Positions 26,507 through 36,041 of a stretch of DNA of 37,918 nt are shown here, piece after piece. Source of the DNA: Candidatus Babeliales bacterium (lineage in GTDB: Bacteria > Babelota > Babeliae > Babelales > Vermiphilaceae); contig JAGVKD010000006.1 in NCBI GenBank assembly GCA_020050795.1, forward strand, positions 1 through 37,918, in the 5' to 3' direction. Below the pieces are notes generated by a model that was given only the letters and a program-made list of their open reading frames with translations, was not told the origin of the DNA and ran no database searches. The stretch's first letter is position 1; each line of letters opens with the position of its first letter. Position numbers and translations under genes: made by a program.

Positions 26507-28852
26507 ATGAAGCAGCTGCTAAATCAAAACATGCAAGAATCGATCCCGGAAGTACTTCCAGTCATCCCAACCATGGATGTCGTGGTCTTTCCGCATATGA
26601 TCGTACCACTTCTTGTGATGGATGAGAAAATAATCAACGGTATTAACAACCAAGCCCAAGAATCAAAAATGGTTCTTCTGCTTGCCGCAAAAAATCATAT
26701 CGATCCACAAGGTGCTATCGGAACGGGAGACCTATACACAGTAGGAACCGTTGCGACTATTATGCGCCTGATTAAAATTCCAGAAGGCGGCATCAAAATC
26801 TTGGTGCAGGGAATTTGCAAAGCACGCGTGCGCAATATTTTGGCTGAACAAGATATGCTCCATGCACATGTGGAAAAGTTAGAACATGAGCCAGTCGATC
26901 CAGATACTCTGGTACCGCAAGTGCGAAGCATCAAAACAATTGCAGAAAAGATGGCAAGCTCTGGCCACTCATTTAGCCCCGATTTTCATCTCATTCTTTC
27001 AAAAATGCATGATGCGGATAAAATTGCTGACTTCATTCTCTCTCATCTTAATTTGACCGTTGAGCAAGCACAGAACTTGCTCGAAGCCGAAACGAAACAG
27101 GATTTTCTTGAGCAGATCTATAGCTGCTTGAATAAAGAAATTGAAGTTGCACAAATTCAGGAAAAAATCATCAGCAGCGCTCGTGAATCGATGAATCAAT
27201 CTCAAAAAGAATTCTATTTGCGCGAGCAACTCAAAGCGATCAAACGTGAACTTGGCGATGATGATGGACAAGACATTGATGAAATGCGCCTGAAGCTAGA
27301 AGGTCTAGCAGTCAGCGCTGAGATCAAAGAAGAAATCACCCGCCAGATTAATCGTCTTGAGCGCACCTCTGCTGAATCTCTGGAAGCCACCGTTGCACGC
27401 AACTATCTTGAATGGGTCTTTGCACTGCCATGGGGTAAAGATACGGTCGACAATCTCGATCTTGAGCACGCAAAAGAAGTATTGGCCGAAGATCATTATG
27501 GATTAAAAGAAATTAAAGATCGCATTCTTGATTTCATCTCGATACGCAAGCTCAAGCAAGATGGGCATTCACCTATCTTGTGTTTCGTGGGCCCTCCAGG
27601 AACGGGAAAAACTTCATTGGGCAAATCAATTGCAAAAAGTTTGGGACGTGAATATGCGCGTATTTCACTGGGTGGCGTGAAAGACGAAGCTGAAATCAGA
27701 GGCCACCGAAGAACCTACGTTGGCGCAATGCCTGGCCGGTTCATCCAAGCATTGCGAAAAGCCGGATCATCAAATCCAGTCTTAATCATCGATGAGCTTG
27801 ATAAGATTGGATCTGATTTTCGCGGCGACCCATCAGCAGCCATGCTCGAGGTTCTCGATCCGCAACAAAACAAAACATTCTATGACAACTATCTTGGTCT
27901 TCCATTCGATCTTTCGAAAGTAATGTTTATCGCTACCGCAAACAGCTTGGATACTATCTCAGAACCATTACGCGATCGTATGGAAATTATTCCACTCTCT
28001 GGTTACACGATGGAAGAAAAGTTGCACATTTGCAAAGGACATTTGCTTGATCGTGGTATGGAAGAAACAGGATTGAAACCAGAACAGATGAAATTCACTG
28101 ATGATGTTTTGAAAGATTTGATCATGAGTTACACACGTGAATCTGGCGTACGTCAGCTTGAACGACTTGTGAAAAAACTCTGCTCAAAAGCTGCACGACA
28201 ATTAGTTGAAACAAATAAAATTCCTGTGTTCACCACACAAAACATTGATCAGTATCTTGGGCCACGTAAATTTATTGAAGAAGAATACAATAAAGAAAAT
28301 CGCGTGGGTATTGCTAACGGTCTTGCATGGACATCATATGGCGGCGAAATGATCAAAATCGAAGCGGTCCTCATGCCGGGTAAAGGAAAACTGACGCTGA
28401 CAGGTCAGCTTGGTGATGTAATGAAAGAATCTGCACAAGCAGCGTTGACGTATGCACGAGCACACTCTCAAGAATTTGGCATCAAAGACACCGCCTTCAC
28501 CGAATATGACTTGCATATCCATTGTCCTGCAGGCGCAATTCCAAAAGATGGTCCATCTGCCGGAATCACAATGCTCACCGCAATGCTTTCAGCTCTCACC
28601 AATCGTCCACTCAGCGCGCAATACGCCATGACTGGTGAATTGAACTTGTGTGGCGAAGTGATGCCTATTGGCGGCGTGAAGGAAAAAATATTGGCAGCGA
28701 AACGAAACAAACTGCCCAATGTTATTTTCCCACTTAAGAACAAAAGCGACTTAATTGGCATCGAAGATGTAGCAGAAGGCATCAATATCATTTGGGTTGA
28801 TCATGCAGATGAGGTCCTCAAATTGGTATTGAACTTCAAGCGCAAAGCATAA
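26507..28852 (+). CDS. lon: ATP-dependent protease Lon
   Basis: The 781-residue protein is the cytoplasmic AAA+ serine protease Lon, which degrades misfolded and regulatory proteins. The N-terminal LON substrate domain covers about 13-205. A helical linker follows. The AAA+ module has Walker A GPPGTGKT at 362-369 and Walker B PVLIIDELDKIG near 424-435. The protease domain carries the Ser684-Lys725 dyad in KDGPSAGITM and GGVKEKILAAKRNK. Length matches the family. The ATG at 26507 follows a strong AGGGGGG; the frame is open to 26453 but those 18 residues precede the ribosome site. A PfkB kinase gene starts 11 bases after the stop and is probably co-transcribed. Confidence 0.98.
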   Translation: MKQLLNQNMQESIPEVLPVIPTMDVVVFPHMIVPLLVMDEKIINGINNQAQESKMVLLLAAKNHIDPQGAIGTGDLYTVGTVATIMRLIKIPEGGIKILVQGICKARVRNILAEQDMLHAHVEKLEHEPVDPDTLVPQVRSIKTIAEKMASSGHSFSPDFHLILSKMHDADKIADFILSHLNLTVEQAQNLLEAETKQDFLEQIYSCLNKEIEVAQIQEKIISSARESMNQSQKEFYLREQLKAIKRELGDDDGQDIDEMRLKLEGLAVSAEIKEEITRQINRLERTSAESLEATVARNYLEWVFALPWGKDTVDNLDLEHAKEVLAEDHYGLKEIKDRILDFISIRKLKQDGHSPILCFVGPPGTGKTSLGKSIAKSLGREYARISLGGVKDEAEIRGHRRTYVGAMPGRFIQALRKAGSSNPVLIIDELDKIGSDFRGDPSAAMLEVLDPQQNKTFYDNYLGLPFDLSKVMFIATANSLDTISEPLRDRMEIIPLSGYTMEEKLHICKGHLLDRGMEETGLKPEQMKFTDDVLKDLIMSYTRESGVRQLERLVKKLCSKAARQLVETNKIPVFTTQNIDQYLGPRKFIEEEYNKENRVGIANGLAWTSYGGEMIKIEAVLMPGKGKLTLTGQLGDVMKESAQAALTYARAHSQEFGIKDTAFTEYDLHIHCPAGAIPKDGPSAGITMLTAMLSALTNRPLSAQYAMTGELNLCGEVMPIGGVKEKILAAKRNKLPNVIFPLKNKSDLIGIEDVAEGINIIWVDHADEVLKLVLNFKRKA

Positions 28853-28863
28853 GGTATCAGTGA

Positions 28864-29847
28864 GTGAAAAAAAGGGTATTGGTTATCGGCAGCACGATGC
28901 AAGATATTTTTATGTTCAGCGCGCCCAATGCGTATGGCATAGAATGTCTCACTCACAAGAAGAGCCAATATGTTGCACTCAAAGAAGGCTCAAAGGTCGA
29001 ACTCAAAACAGTTGACTATCAACTTGGTGGCGGCGCTGCAAACAGTGCCGCCGCTTTTGCTAAACTTGGTTACCACGCATTCGTGATCAGCAAAGTGGGA
29101 ACCGATCAAGAAGGACTGTCTATAAAAAAAACACTCAAGCAACGAGGCATCGAAACACACCTGATGAGCACAAGCAAAAATGCCCGGACAGGAACTTCAT
29201 ATATCTTGCCGTGTGCTAGTGGCAACCATGCGATCCTGGTCCATCGTGGCGCAAATTTGACCCTTGCCAAAAAAGATCTGCATCTCGATCAGCTTGCTAA
29301 ATTTGATCTGATGCACATCACCTCACTGAGTGGTGACACTGCCAAATTGCTACCCATCATCACCCGCGCGGCAAAAAAACATAATATCTTTGTTGCATGT
29401 AACCCAGGAAGTAGTCAACTAACCGTGAATGTGCAAGCATTAAAAGATTCATTGCGCTTTATTGATGTTTTAATTTGCAATCAATTTGAAGCCCAACTCC
29501 TTTTTGCTCTTATAAAACCAAAAGCGCGCTTCAGTGAAAAAACATATCTCAAAACAGTCTGCACGCTTGGCCCCAAGGTGGTAGCAGTCACCTGCGGAAA
29601 GAATGGCGTCTATGCAACTGATGGGGAAAAAATTTATTTTCAGCCGGTTATTCCAACGAAAATCACAAGCACCGTCGGCGCTGGCGATGCATTCTCTTCC
29701 ACCTTTGTTGCCTATCTTGCAGACGGCAACCCGGTCAAAAGTGCTCTCCTGGCAGGATCTACTCAAAGCGCGTATGTTTTGAAAAAAATTGGCGCAACCG
29801 AAGGGTTACTCGATCTGCAAACTTTGAAAAAGACGATCTCATCGTAA
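28864..29847 (+). CDS. PfkB-family carbohydrate or nucleoside kinase
   Basis: The 327-residue protein is a ribokinase-like (PfkB) kinase that phosphorylates a sugar, nucleoside or related alcohol with ATP. The N-terminal segment GGGAANSAAAFAKLG (55-69) and the C-terminal STVGAGDAFSS (269-279), with catalytic Asp275 and the anion hole GAGD, are the two family signatures. The length is typical (about 300-330). Substrate cannot be deduced; adenosine kinase-like and ribokinase-like members share these motifs. The start is GTG at 28864, 11 bases after lon, with the beta strand RVLVIGS immediately following. No neighbouring gene indicates a sugar pathway. Confidence 0.9.
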   Translation: MKKRVLVIGSTMQDIFMFSAPNAYGIECLTHKKSQYVALKEGSKVELKTVDYQLGGGAANSAAAFAKLGYHAFVISKVGTDQEGLSIKKTLKQRGIETHLMSTSKNARTGTSYILPCASGNHAILVHRGANLTLAKKDLHLDQLAKFDLMHITSLSGDTAKLLPIITRAAKKHNIFVACNPGSSQLTVNVQALKDSLRFIDVLICNQFEAQLLFALIKPKARFSEKTYLKTVCTLGPKVVAVTCGKNGVYATDGEKIYFQPVIPTKITSTVGAGDAFSSTFVAYLADGNPVKSALLAGSTQSAYVLKKIGATEGLLDLQTLKKTISS

Positions 29848-29894
29848 TCCAATCCATCGTACCTTTACAAACTGCATTACATCCAGTAGCCTGA

Positions 29895-31402
<1,508 letters not shown>

Positions 31403-31403
<1 letters not shown>

Positions 31404-31642
31404 TGGAACTGCATATCATTACCCCCGAAAAATCAGAAACTTTCTCAATCGTCTGGCTGGAAGTGCAAACACCCGTTGGCAATTTTGTCATTCAAAAAGG
31501 CCACACACCAATGGTACTTCCGCTATCGCCCAATAAACCCGTTGCCTACCAACTGACAAGCGGGAAAAAAGAATCGCTGCAAGCTGCGCATGGCATGCTC
31601 GAAGTCAATCGAAACACTGCAACATTGTTATTAAGATCGTGA
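31403..31642 (+). CDS. atpC: F-type ATP synthase subunit epsilon, short form
   Basis: This 79-residue protein matches the N-terminal beta-sandwich of subunit epsilon, which binds gamma and the c-ring in the rotor. MELHIITPEK and the GNFVIQKGHTPMVLPLSP segment correspond to the family's first strands and the G-x-x-G-H-x-P turn. The C-terminal helical hairpin that inhibits ATP hydrolysis in E. coli (residues about 90-135 there) is absent. Short epsilon subunits are known in some phyla, so this need not be a broken gene. It overlaps atpD by one base and herA by four, so the three should be translated as a coupled set. Confidence 0.85.
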
Positions 31643-33246
31643 AAAAAATTCTTGGCACCATCGTCACCGGATCGCTCACCGAAGGCTTTGTGATGCGCAT
31701 CGTTCCCGATGCAAATCTCGAAGAAATCAAAACAGGAAAATTTGTTTCTGTTGTGGGCAAACAATATATTTTTTTTTCGATGATCACCGATCTTTCGCTG
31801 CAAGTGAGTCATCCTGACATTCTCCTTTTTCCACCAACCAAAGATGAACCGCTGCTTGCCGAAATTCTCCGGCAAAAAGATATTTATGCCACCGCAACAC
31901 TCAAACCCATGCTGATGCTTGATGGCACAGAAAAGCGGCCGGTCAAAACAATTCCTCCCCATTTTGCAACGGTGTATGAAGCAACAAAACAAGATGTTGC
32001 ACTCATTTTTGGCGACGAAGCCGATCCATCACAACGCTATTTTAGTATTGGTTCGCCGCTTGATATGAACACTCCTGTGTGCCTCGATCTTGATCGATTA
32101 ACGGAACGAAGCAACGGAATTTTTGGCAAAACAGGAACGGGAAAAACATTTTTGACGCGCTTGATTTTGGCTGGTCTGATTAAAAATGAAAAAGCAGTTA
32201 ATCTCATTTTTGATATGCACAGCGAATATGGATTGCAAGCACGCAAAGAAGGAAAAGGTCTTTCGTTTGTGAAAGGTCTCAAAACATTATTCAACGATAA
32301 AGTTGCCATCTTTTCACTTGATCCGGCATCAACGCGCCGCCGCGGAGGCAGCCCGGATGTTGAAATCTCAATGTCCTATCAATCGATTCAAGTGGAAGAT
32401 ATTTTATCGCTGCAAGGTGAATTAAATCTGCATCCAACCGCTGTTGAAGCTGCATATTTAATTGCAGCGCGCTATAAACATGATTGGCTGCTCGCGCTCC
32501 TCTCGAATGGCGACAATCTCAAAGAGTTCGCGCAAGAGCTTGGCGCGCACCCTGAATCTATCGCCGCACTCTATCGAAAATTAAAACGAGTTGAACGATT
32601 ACCATTCTTCCATGCCGGTGTTGCAGGCGCGGTGAAAGATCACTCTGTGATTGATCAGATGCTTGAATACATCGATAAGGGCATCAACGTGATCGTTGAG
32701 TTTGGCAACTATACTTCCACATTTGTGTATCTACTGATCGCCAACATCATCACACGCCGCATCCATGCGCAATATATTGCAAAAACGGAACAGTTTTTAG
32801 GTTCTCAAAATAAAAGTGATGAGCCAAAAAAATTAATGATCACGATCGAAGAAGCGCACAAATTTTTGAATCCACAGGTTGCCAAGCAAACTATTTTTGG
32901 CACCATCGCACGAGAAATGCGCAAATATTATGTTTCGCTTTTGGTCGTCGATCAGCGTCCTTCTGAAATTGATCAAGAAATTTTATCACAAATTGGTACC
33001 AAGATAGTGGCGCAACTAAATGATGAAAAAGATATTCAGGCGGTGCTGACTGGTGTGAGCAATGCGAATAATTTGCGCATCGTGCTTGCATCGCTCGATA
33101 GCAAGAAACAAGCGCTGCTGCTTGGTCATGCGCTCGCAATGCCAGTGGTAATCGAGACACGCGAATATGGCGAAGATTTTTATCGCGCCATGGGCGACAC
33201 AGTCACCACAAAACAAATTGATGATTTTGTGCAGGAATTATTTTAA
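31639..33246 (+). CDS. herA: HerA-type FtsK/HerA-superfamily ATPase
   Basis: The 535-residue protein is a hexameric-type ATPase of the HerA/DUF87 class. An N-terminal HAS-barrel-like region (about 1-110, beta-rich) is followed by Walker A GKTGTGKT at 163-170. FDMHSEYG at 191-198 is a HerA motif, and LMITIEEAHKFLNP near 390-410 is Walker B with the conserved glutamates. VDQRPSEIDQEILSQIGTKI is the arginine-finger region. HerA proteins drive DNA translocation with the NurA nuclease in archaea and in several bacterial systems. No NurA, Sir2 or other nuclease gene is next to it. The start is GTG at 31639, which overlaps the atpC stop by four bases (GTGA). A strong terminator follows, so it ends the operon. 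Confidence 0.9.
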   Translation: MKKILGTIVTGSLTEGFVMRIVPDANLEEIKTGKFVSVVGKQYIFFSMITDLSLQVSHPDILLFPPTKDEPLLAEILRQKDIYATATLKPMLMLDGTEKRPVKTIPPHFATVYEATKQDVALIFGDEADPSQRYFSIGSPLDMNTPVCLDLDRLTERSNGIFGKTGTGKTFLTRLILAGLIKNEKAVNLIFDMHSEYGLQARKEGKGLSFVKGLKTLFNDKVAIFSLDPASTRRRGGSPDVEISMSYQSIQVEDILSLQGELNLHPTAVEAAYLIAARYKHDWLLALLSNGDNLKEFAQELGAHPESIAALYRKLKRVERLPFFHAGVAGAVKDHSVIDQMLEYIDKGINVIVEFGNYTSTFVYLLIANIITRRIHAQYIAKTEQFLGSQNKSDEPKKLMITIEEAHKFLNPQVAKQTIFGTIAREMRKYYVSLLVVDQRPSEIDQEILSQIGTKIVAQLNDEKDIQAVLTGVSNANNLRIVLASLDSKKQALLLGHALAMPVVIETREYGEDFYRAMGDTVTTKQIDDFVQELF

Positions 33247-33255
33247 AAAAAGATT

Positions 33256-33285
33256 GGGGCGGTTTTGAACCGCCCCGTTTTTTTT
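33256..33285 (+). terminator. Strong terminator after herA, probably bidirectional
   Basis: A perfect nine-base G/C-rich stem (33256-33264 with 33268-33276) with a TTG loop is followed by a run of eight T. An A run on the left could serve the convergent lipase gene ending at 33301. Confidence 0.93.
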
Positions 33286-33300
33286 CTTTTTCATGAATAA

Positions 33301-34524
33301 TTACGCAGTTTTTCTCGCCACAAAATTAACCTTTCCTCTCCACCAATCTCGTAGAGCATTGTAGAGGACTTTGCGCATTTTGAAATTGAAGATAACGTTG
33401 CGGCTCGTATAATCTGGCGCCCAACTTTCCACCACCGCTCTGTTCCATGCAACAGCATGTGGGCGAATGTTATCCGTTTGCACAATCACTTCCTGCTGGC
33501 CATGAGAAGATATCTGCACGCAGATGTGATGCTCAGTGCTCACGATATTGCAATCAAGCCGTTCATGTTCCACCTGATCAGCTGACTGCACAATCATTGG
33601 AACCAATACTGCTATCGGCAATGGATCGAGCGTTTTGCACGCTTTCCTTGAAAGACCCATCAACCACATATTTGCATGGTCAATGCGTTTTTTGCTGTTG
33701 TTCACGTGCAAGCGAACATCCTTGACCACATTCAAATCAGCAGTGCGATCTATCTTCAAACGACTGTCAAAAATTCTTCGATAACTTGCACGGCTTGAAA
33801 TAGTATCCGCATTCTGAATAATGTCGCCATCGGAATATAAATTATAGACGCGCTTAAAAAGAGGATTGAAAGCATAGTGTGCTGTTTCGGCCTGAATCGG
33901 GCAACCAAGCATAACGAGATTATCAATCTTGAGGCCCTGCTTTTTTTGATCTTCCCAGTATGCAAGGTTCAAGGCAATATTTCCGCCATGGCTGTGTGTC
34001 ACAATAGTAATTTTCACATTCTGATGCTGCTGCTGGAGCTCATATATTGTTGCACAGAGCGCATCATAAAAATCTTGCGCAGCATCGCGGCGATAGTTAC
34101 CGCTCAACAAACCGAGGTGACCAAAGGTGTAGGCTCTATGATCCACATCCTCTTGAGAGACAAGATTTGCGCAGGCAATATAGGCAGGCACCGCATGGGG
34201 TGCGGCTGCTTTGCGTTCTTGACAAGATAAATCAGCAAAATCAAAAGTTAATGTTCGTAGTGGATGGAAACCCTCTTGCTGCAAAATCTGATCCTGCCGC
34301 AAGATGTCATATTTTCGCAAACGAGAGATCGTCCGCACATAGAGATCTCTATCGGATAAATCATCGTTGATAACGCTACCCATACTGAGAATAGAAAGAG
34401 GCGAAAAGATTGATCCATGGACAAAGATAGTCACATGAACTTCCGGGTTTTGCCCCGGATGCAAAGCTATTGAAGAAAACAAAGACAGGGCTATCGCCCA
34501 AAAAGCAGTTCGCTTCAGAATCAT
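33301..34524 (-). CDS. Exported lipase-like alpha/beta hydrolase
   Basis: The product is 407 residues from the ATG at 34524, which follows GGGTGGGG; a GTG at 34536 would add four residues and overlap the ribosome site. Residues 1-20 are a signal peptide. TIFVHGSIFSP is an early oxyanion-hole region, and IVTHSHGGNIALNLAY holds the nucleophile elbow with Ser178. The first residue of the usual G-x-S-x-G motif is threonine here, as occurs in some lipase families. Aspartate and histidine partners are likely in YNLYSDGDIIQ and VRLHVNNS, but this is a guess. The last 120 residues have no known domain. Substrate is unknown; acyl ester cleavage outside the cytoplasm is expected. Confidence 0.75.
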   Translation of the reverse strand: MILKRTAFWAIALSLFSSIALHPGQNPEVHVTIFVHGSIFSPLSILSMGSVINDDLSDRDLYVRTISRLRKYDILRQDQILQQEGFHPLRTLTFDFADLSCQERKAAAPHAVPAYIACANLVSQEDVDHRAYTFGHLGLLSGNYRRDAAQDFYDALCATIYELQQQHQNVKITIVTHSHGGNIALNLAYWEDQKKQGLKIDNLVMLGCPIQAETAHYAFNPLFKRVYNLYSDGDIIQNADTISSRASYRRIFDSRLKIDRTADLNVVKDVRLHVNNSKKRIDHANMWLMGLSRKACKTLDPLPIAVLVPMIVQSADQVEHERLDCNIVSTEHHICVQISSHGQQEVIVQTDNIRPHAVAWNRAVVESWAPDYTSRNVIFNFKMRKVLYNALRDWWRGKVNFVARKTA

Positions 34525-34591
34525 ACCAAGCCCCACCCTAAATATAAATTCTTTTCTATATGAATTTACACTTTTTTGGGGTAAAAGGCAA

Positions 34592-34620
34592 AACCCCCAT
34601 AGAAAATTATCTATAGGGGT
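34592..34620 (-). terminator. Terminator of the small Cys-rich gene
   Basis: On the minus strand a 10-base stem with one mismatch (34611-34620 with 34592-34601 region) and an A/T-rich loop is followed by TTTT. It separates the small gene at 34635 from the lipase gene downstream. Confidence 0.7.
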
Positions 34621-34634
34621 CTTTCTTTCATTAT

Positions 34635-34907
34635 TTATTTTGGTTCGTCTTTTAGCGGAAAATTTTTAACCACTTGTGTGTTATTTGCAGATAGGCAGGC
34701 CAAACAAACAAACTTTTTTATATACCCAGGAAAGACATCCTCATAACACTTGGTGCATGCTTGTCCCACTTGAAGAGCTGCGACCAGTGTCGGTGCTTTG
34801 GGCTCCGCCGGATGATCCTCATAACCCTCAAGCATAGGGCCACTTATACAAGCGCCTAATGAAGAGCCACTGACTAGAAACAAAATTGAAAACAATAATT
34901 TTTTCAT
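34635..34907 (-). CDS. Small exported Cys-rich protein, probable lipoprotein
   Basis: The 90-residue product has a signal peptide ending SSLGAC, with Cys20 in a usable lipobox (Leu at -3, Gly at -2, Ala at -1). Two CxxC pairs lie further on, ACTKC and VCLAC, at about residues 50-54 and 67-71, separated by about 14 residues. Such pairs could bind zinc or form disulfides. GGGGGA stands seven bases before the ATG. The family is not known to me. If the protein is a lipoprotein, it would be a substrate of the Lol system. It is transcribed alone between a terminator and a divergent gene. Confidence 0.7.
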   Translation of the reverse strand: MKKLLFSILFLVSGSSLGACISGPMLEGYEDHPAEPKAPTLVAALQVGQACTKCYEDVFPGYIKKFVCLACLSANNTQVVKNFPLKDEPK

Positions 34908-34972
34908 AAATTTCCCCCGAAATATGCGTTTTCCATCTCTTCAAGTATGAAATCGTGCGCAGATTTGTCAAC

Positions 34973-35001
34973 TTGCAAACAGCGGCTGGTTTGGCTATAG
35001 T
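34973..35001 (+). promoter_or_regulatory. Probable sigma70-type promoter of the RING protein gene
   Basis: TTGCAA (34973-34978) and TATAGT (34996-35001) are 17 bases apart, each close to consensus. The transcript would start near 35008, leaving a leader of about 53 bases that contains a direct repeat. Confidence 0.6.
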
Positions 35002-35015
35002 ACCGGGACATAGCC

Positions 35016-35044
35016 GTGATTGTTAAAAAAAATTGTGATTGTTA
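35016..35044 (+). repeat. Short direct repeat in the leader of the RING protein gene
   Basis: GTGATTGTTA occurs twice, at 35016-35025 and 35035-35044, with a 19-base period and an A-rich spacer. It lies between the probable promoter and the AGGAG ribosome site. Confidence 0.6.
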
Positions 35045-35060
35045 GAAATAGGAGCTTTGC

Positions 35061-35972
35061 ATGTCACACCTTATGAAACCCGCCATTATCATTATGATGC
35101 TCACCCCCCAGGCACTCAATGCCGACTGGTGGAGCAATTTTATGGATGCGGTTAATAACATCCCCACTAACTCAGTGCCCTCATCTGCCTACTCAACATC
35201 TGGCTACAGTGCCGAGCAATCTTCCAGCACTATGAGCGAGGACAAGGCAAAAAGTTATATTAACCAAGTCATCAATTCCCTCGATCATGCATTGCGCCCG
35301 AATATGAGAATCATCAAGGTGAATCTTTTGTGCAACCGGATCCGCCGTGAAGTGCTCGAAAGTCGCAGCGCCTATTCCTGGACTCCCTATGGCAAGCGAT
35401 ATAAAAAAGATATGATCGATCAATTTATCAGCAGCGCTGTGTTGGAATTTATCGAAGAAAGCGCCTACAACTATGCATACAAAAAATCAAAAAATGGCTC
35501 TCTTGCTCGCCGCATTTCTGAATCAATGCGCAATAATGCTCTTGCTCGTATTATGCAAAACGGCACCCTTAACTTTGAACGGCTGACTGAATTTGTCGGC
35601 CACGCACTCAAGCGCGCAGTCCGCGATGCCATGAATAAAATAGATGCCCCACGCCCATCGGCGCCAAGCAACAGCTACGATTCTTCTGCCTACTATGCAC
35701 CGCCAGTCCAAGCGCAGCCGGCATACAATCCTAGTTATTCGGCCGCACCCCACTATGAATTTGATACCTATCCCTCCGATGATTGCTGCTGCTGTCTCGA
35801 TTCATTCGATACAGTGCAACGTGTTTTCATCAAACCATGCGGCCATGATATTTGCACAGGTTGCGCACGGCAATGGTTCTTCGGCGGCGGTAACAGAAAC
35901 TGTCCACAGTGCCGCGCGGTAGTCGATCGAGATTATATGTCCATTGCGATCGCCTCAGCGCCACACTTATAG
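35061..35972 (+). CDS. Exported RING-finger protein, possible ubiquitin ligase effector
   Basis: The 303-residue protein starts with a signal-like segment (residues 5-21, cleavage near LNA). Residues about 60-195 form a helical domain that I cannot name. Residues about 197-238 are a Pro/Tyr/Ser-rich linker. Residues 242-284 form a RING finger of the HC type: Cys242, Cys245, Cys260, His262, Cys265, Cys268, Cys281, Cys284, with the core KPCGHDICTGCARQW. RING domains recruit ubiquitin-charged E2 enzymes in eukaryotes. Bacteria have no such system of their own as a rule, so a protein like this is expected to act inside a eukaryotic host cell. AGGAG lies six bases before the ATG, and a good promoter and a terminator frame the gene as a single unit. 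Ligase activity is inferred. Confidence 0.85.
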   Translation: MSHLMKPAIIIMMLTPQALNADWWSNFMDAVNNIPTNSVPSSAYSTSGYSAEQSSSTMSEDKAKSYINQVINSLDHALRPNMRIIKVNLLCNRIRREVLESRSAYSWTPYGKRYKKDMIDQFISSAVLEFIEESAYNYAYKKSKNGSLARRISESMRNNALARIMQNGTLNFERLTEFVGHALKRAVRDAMNKIDAPRPSAPSNSYDSSAYYAPPVQAQPAYNPSYSAAPHYEFDTYPSDDCCCCLDSFDTVQRVFIKPCGHDICTGCARQWFFGGGNRNCPQCRAVVDRDYMSIAIASAPHL

Positions 35973-35990
35973 TTTTAAGAATCAAAACAA

Positions 35991-36022
35991 AAAAGGGCCC
36001 TGGAATTTTCCGGGGCCCTTTT
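35991..36022. terminator. Bidirectional terminator between convergent genes
   Basis: A 13-base stem (35991-36003 with 36010-36022, one T-G wobble) with a six-base loop has A-rich and T-rich ends, so it can act for both the RING gene and the beta-helix gene. Confidence 0.9.
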
Positions 36023-36041
36023 GTTTATCTCGCATCATCCA

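Noticed and set aside
31639-33246. A HerA-based phage defence module (HerA with Sir2, DUF4297 or a nuclease)
   Set aside because: No nuclease or NADase gene is adjacent. herA is fused by overlaps to atpD and atpC and is followed by a terminator and a lipase gene.
34965-35001. Alternative -35 box TTGTCA for the RING gene
   Set aside because: It is 25 bases from the -10 box, too far; TTGCAA at 34973 has the proper 17-base spacing.
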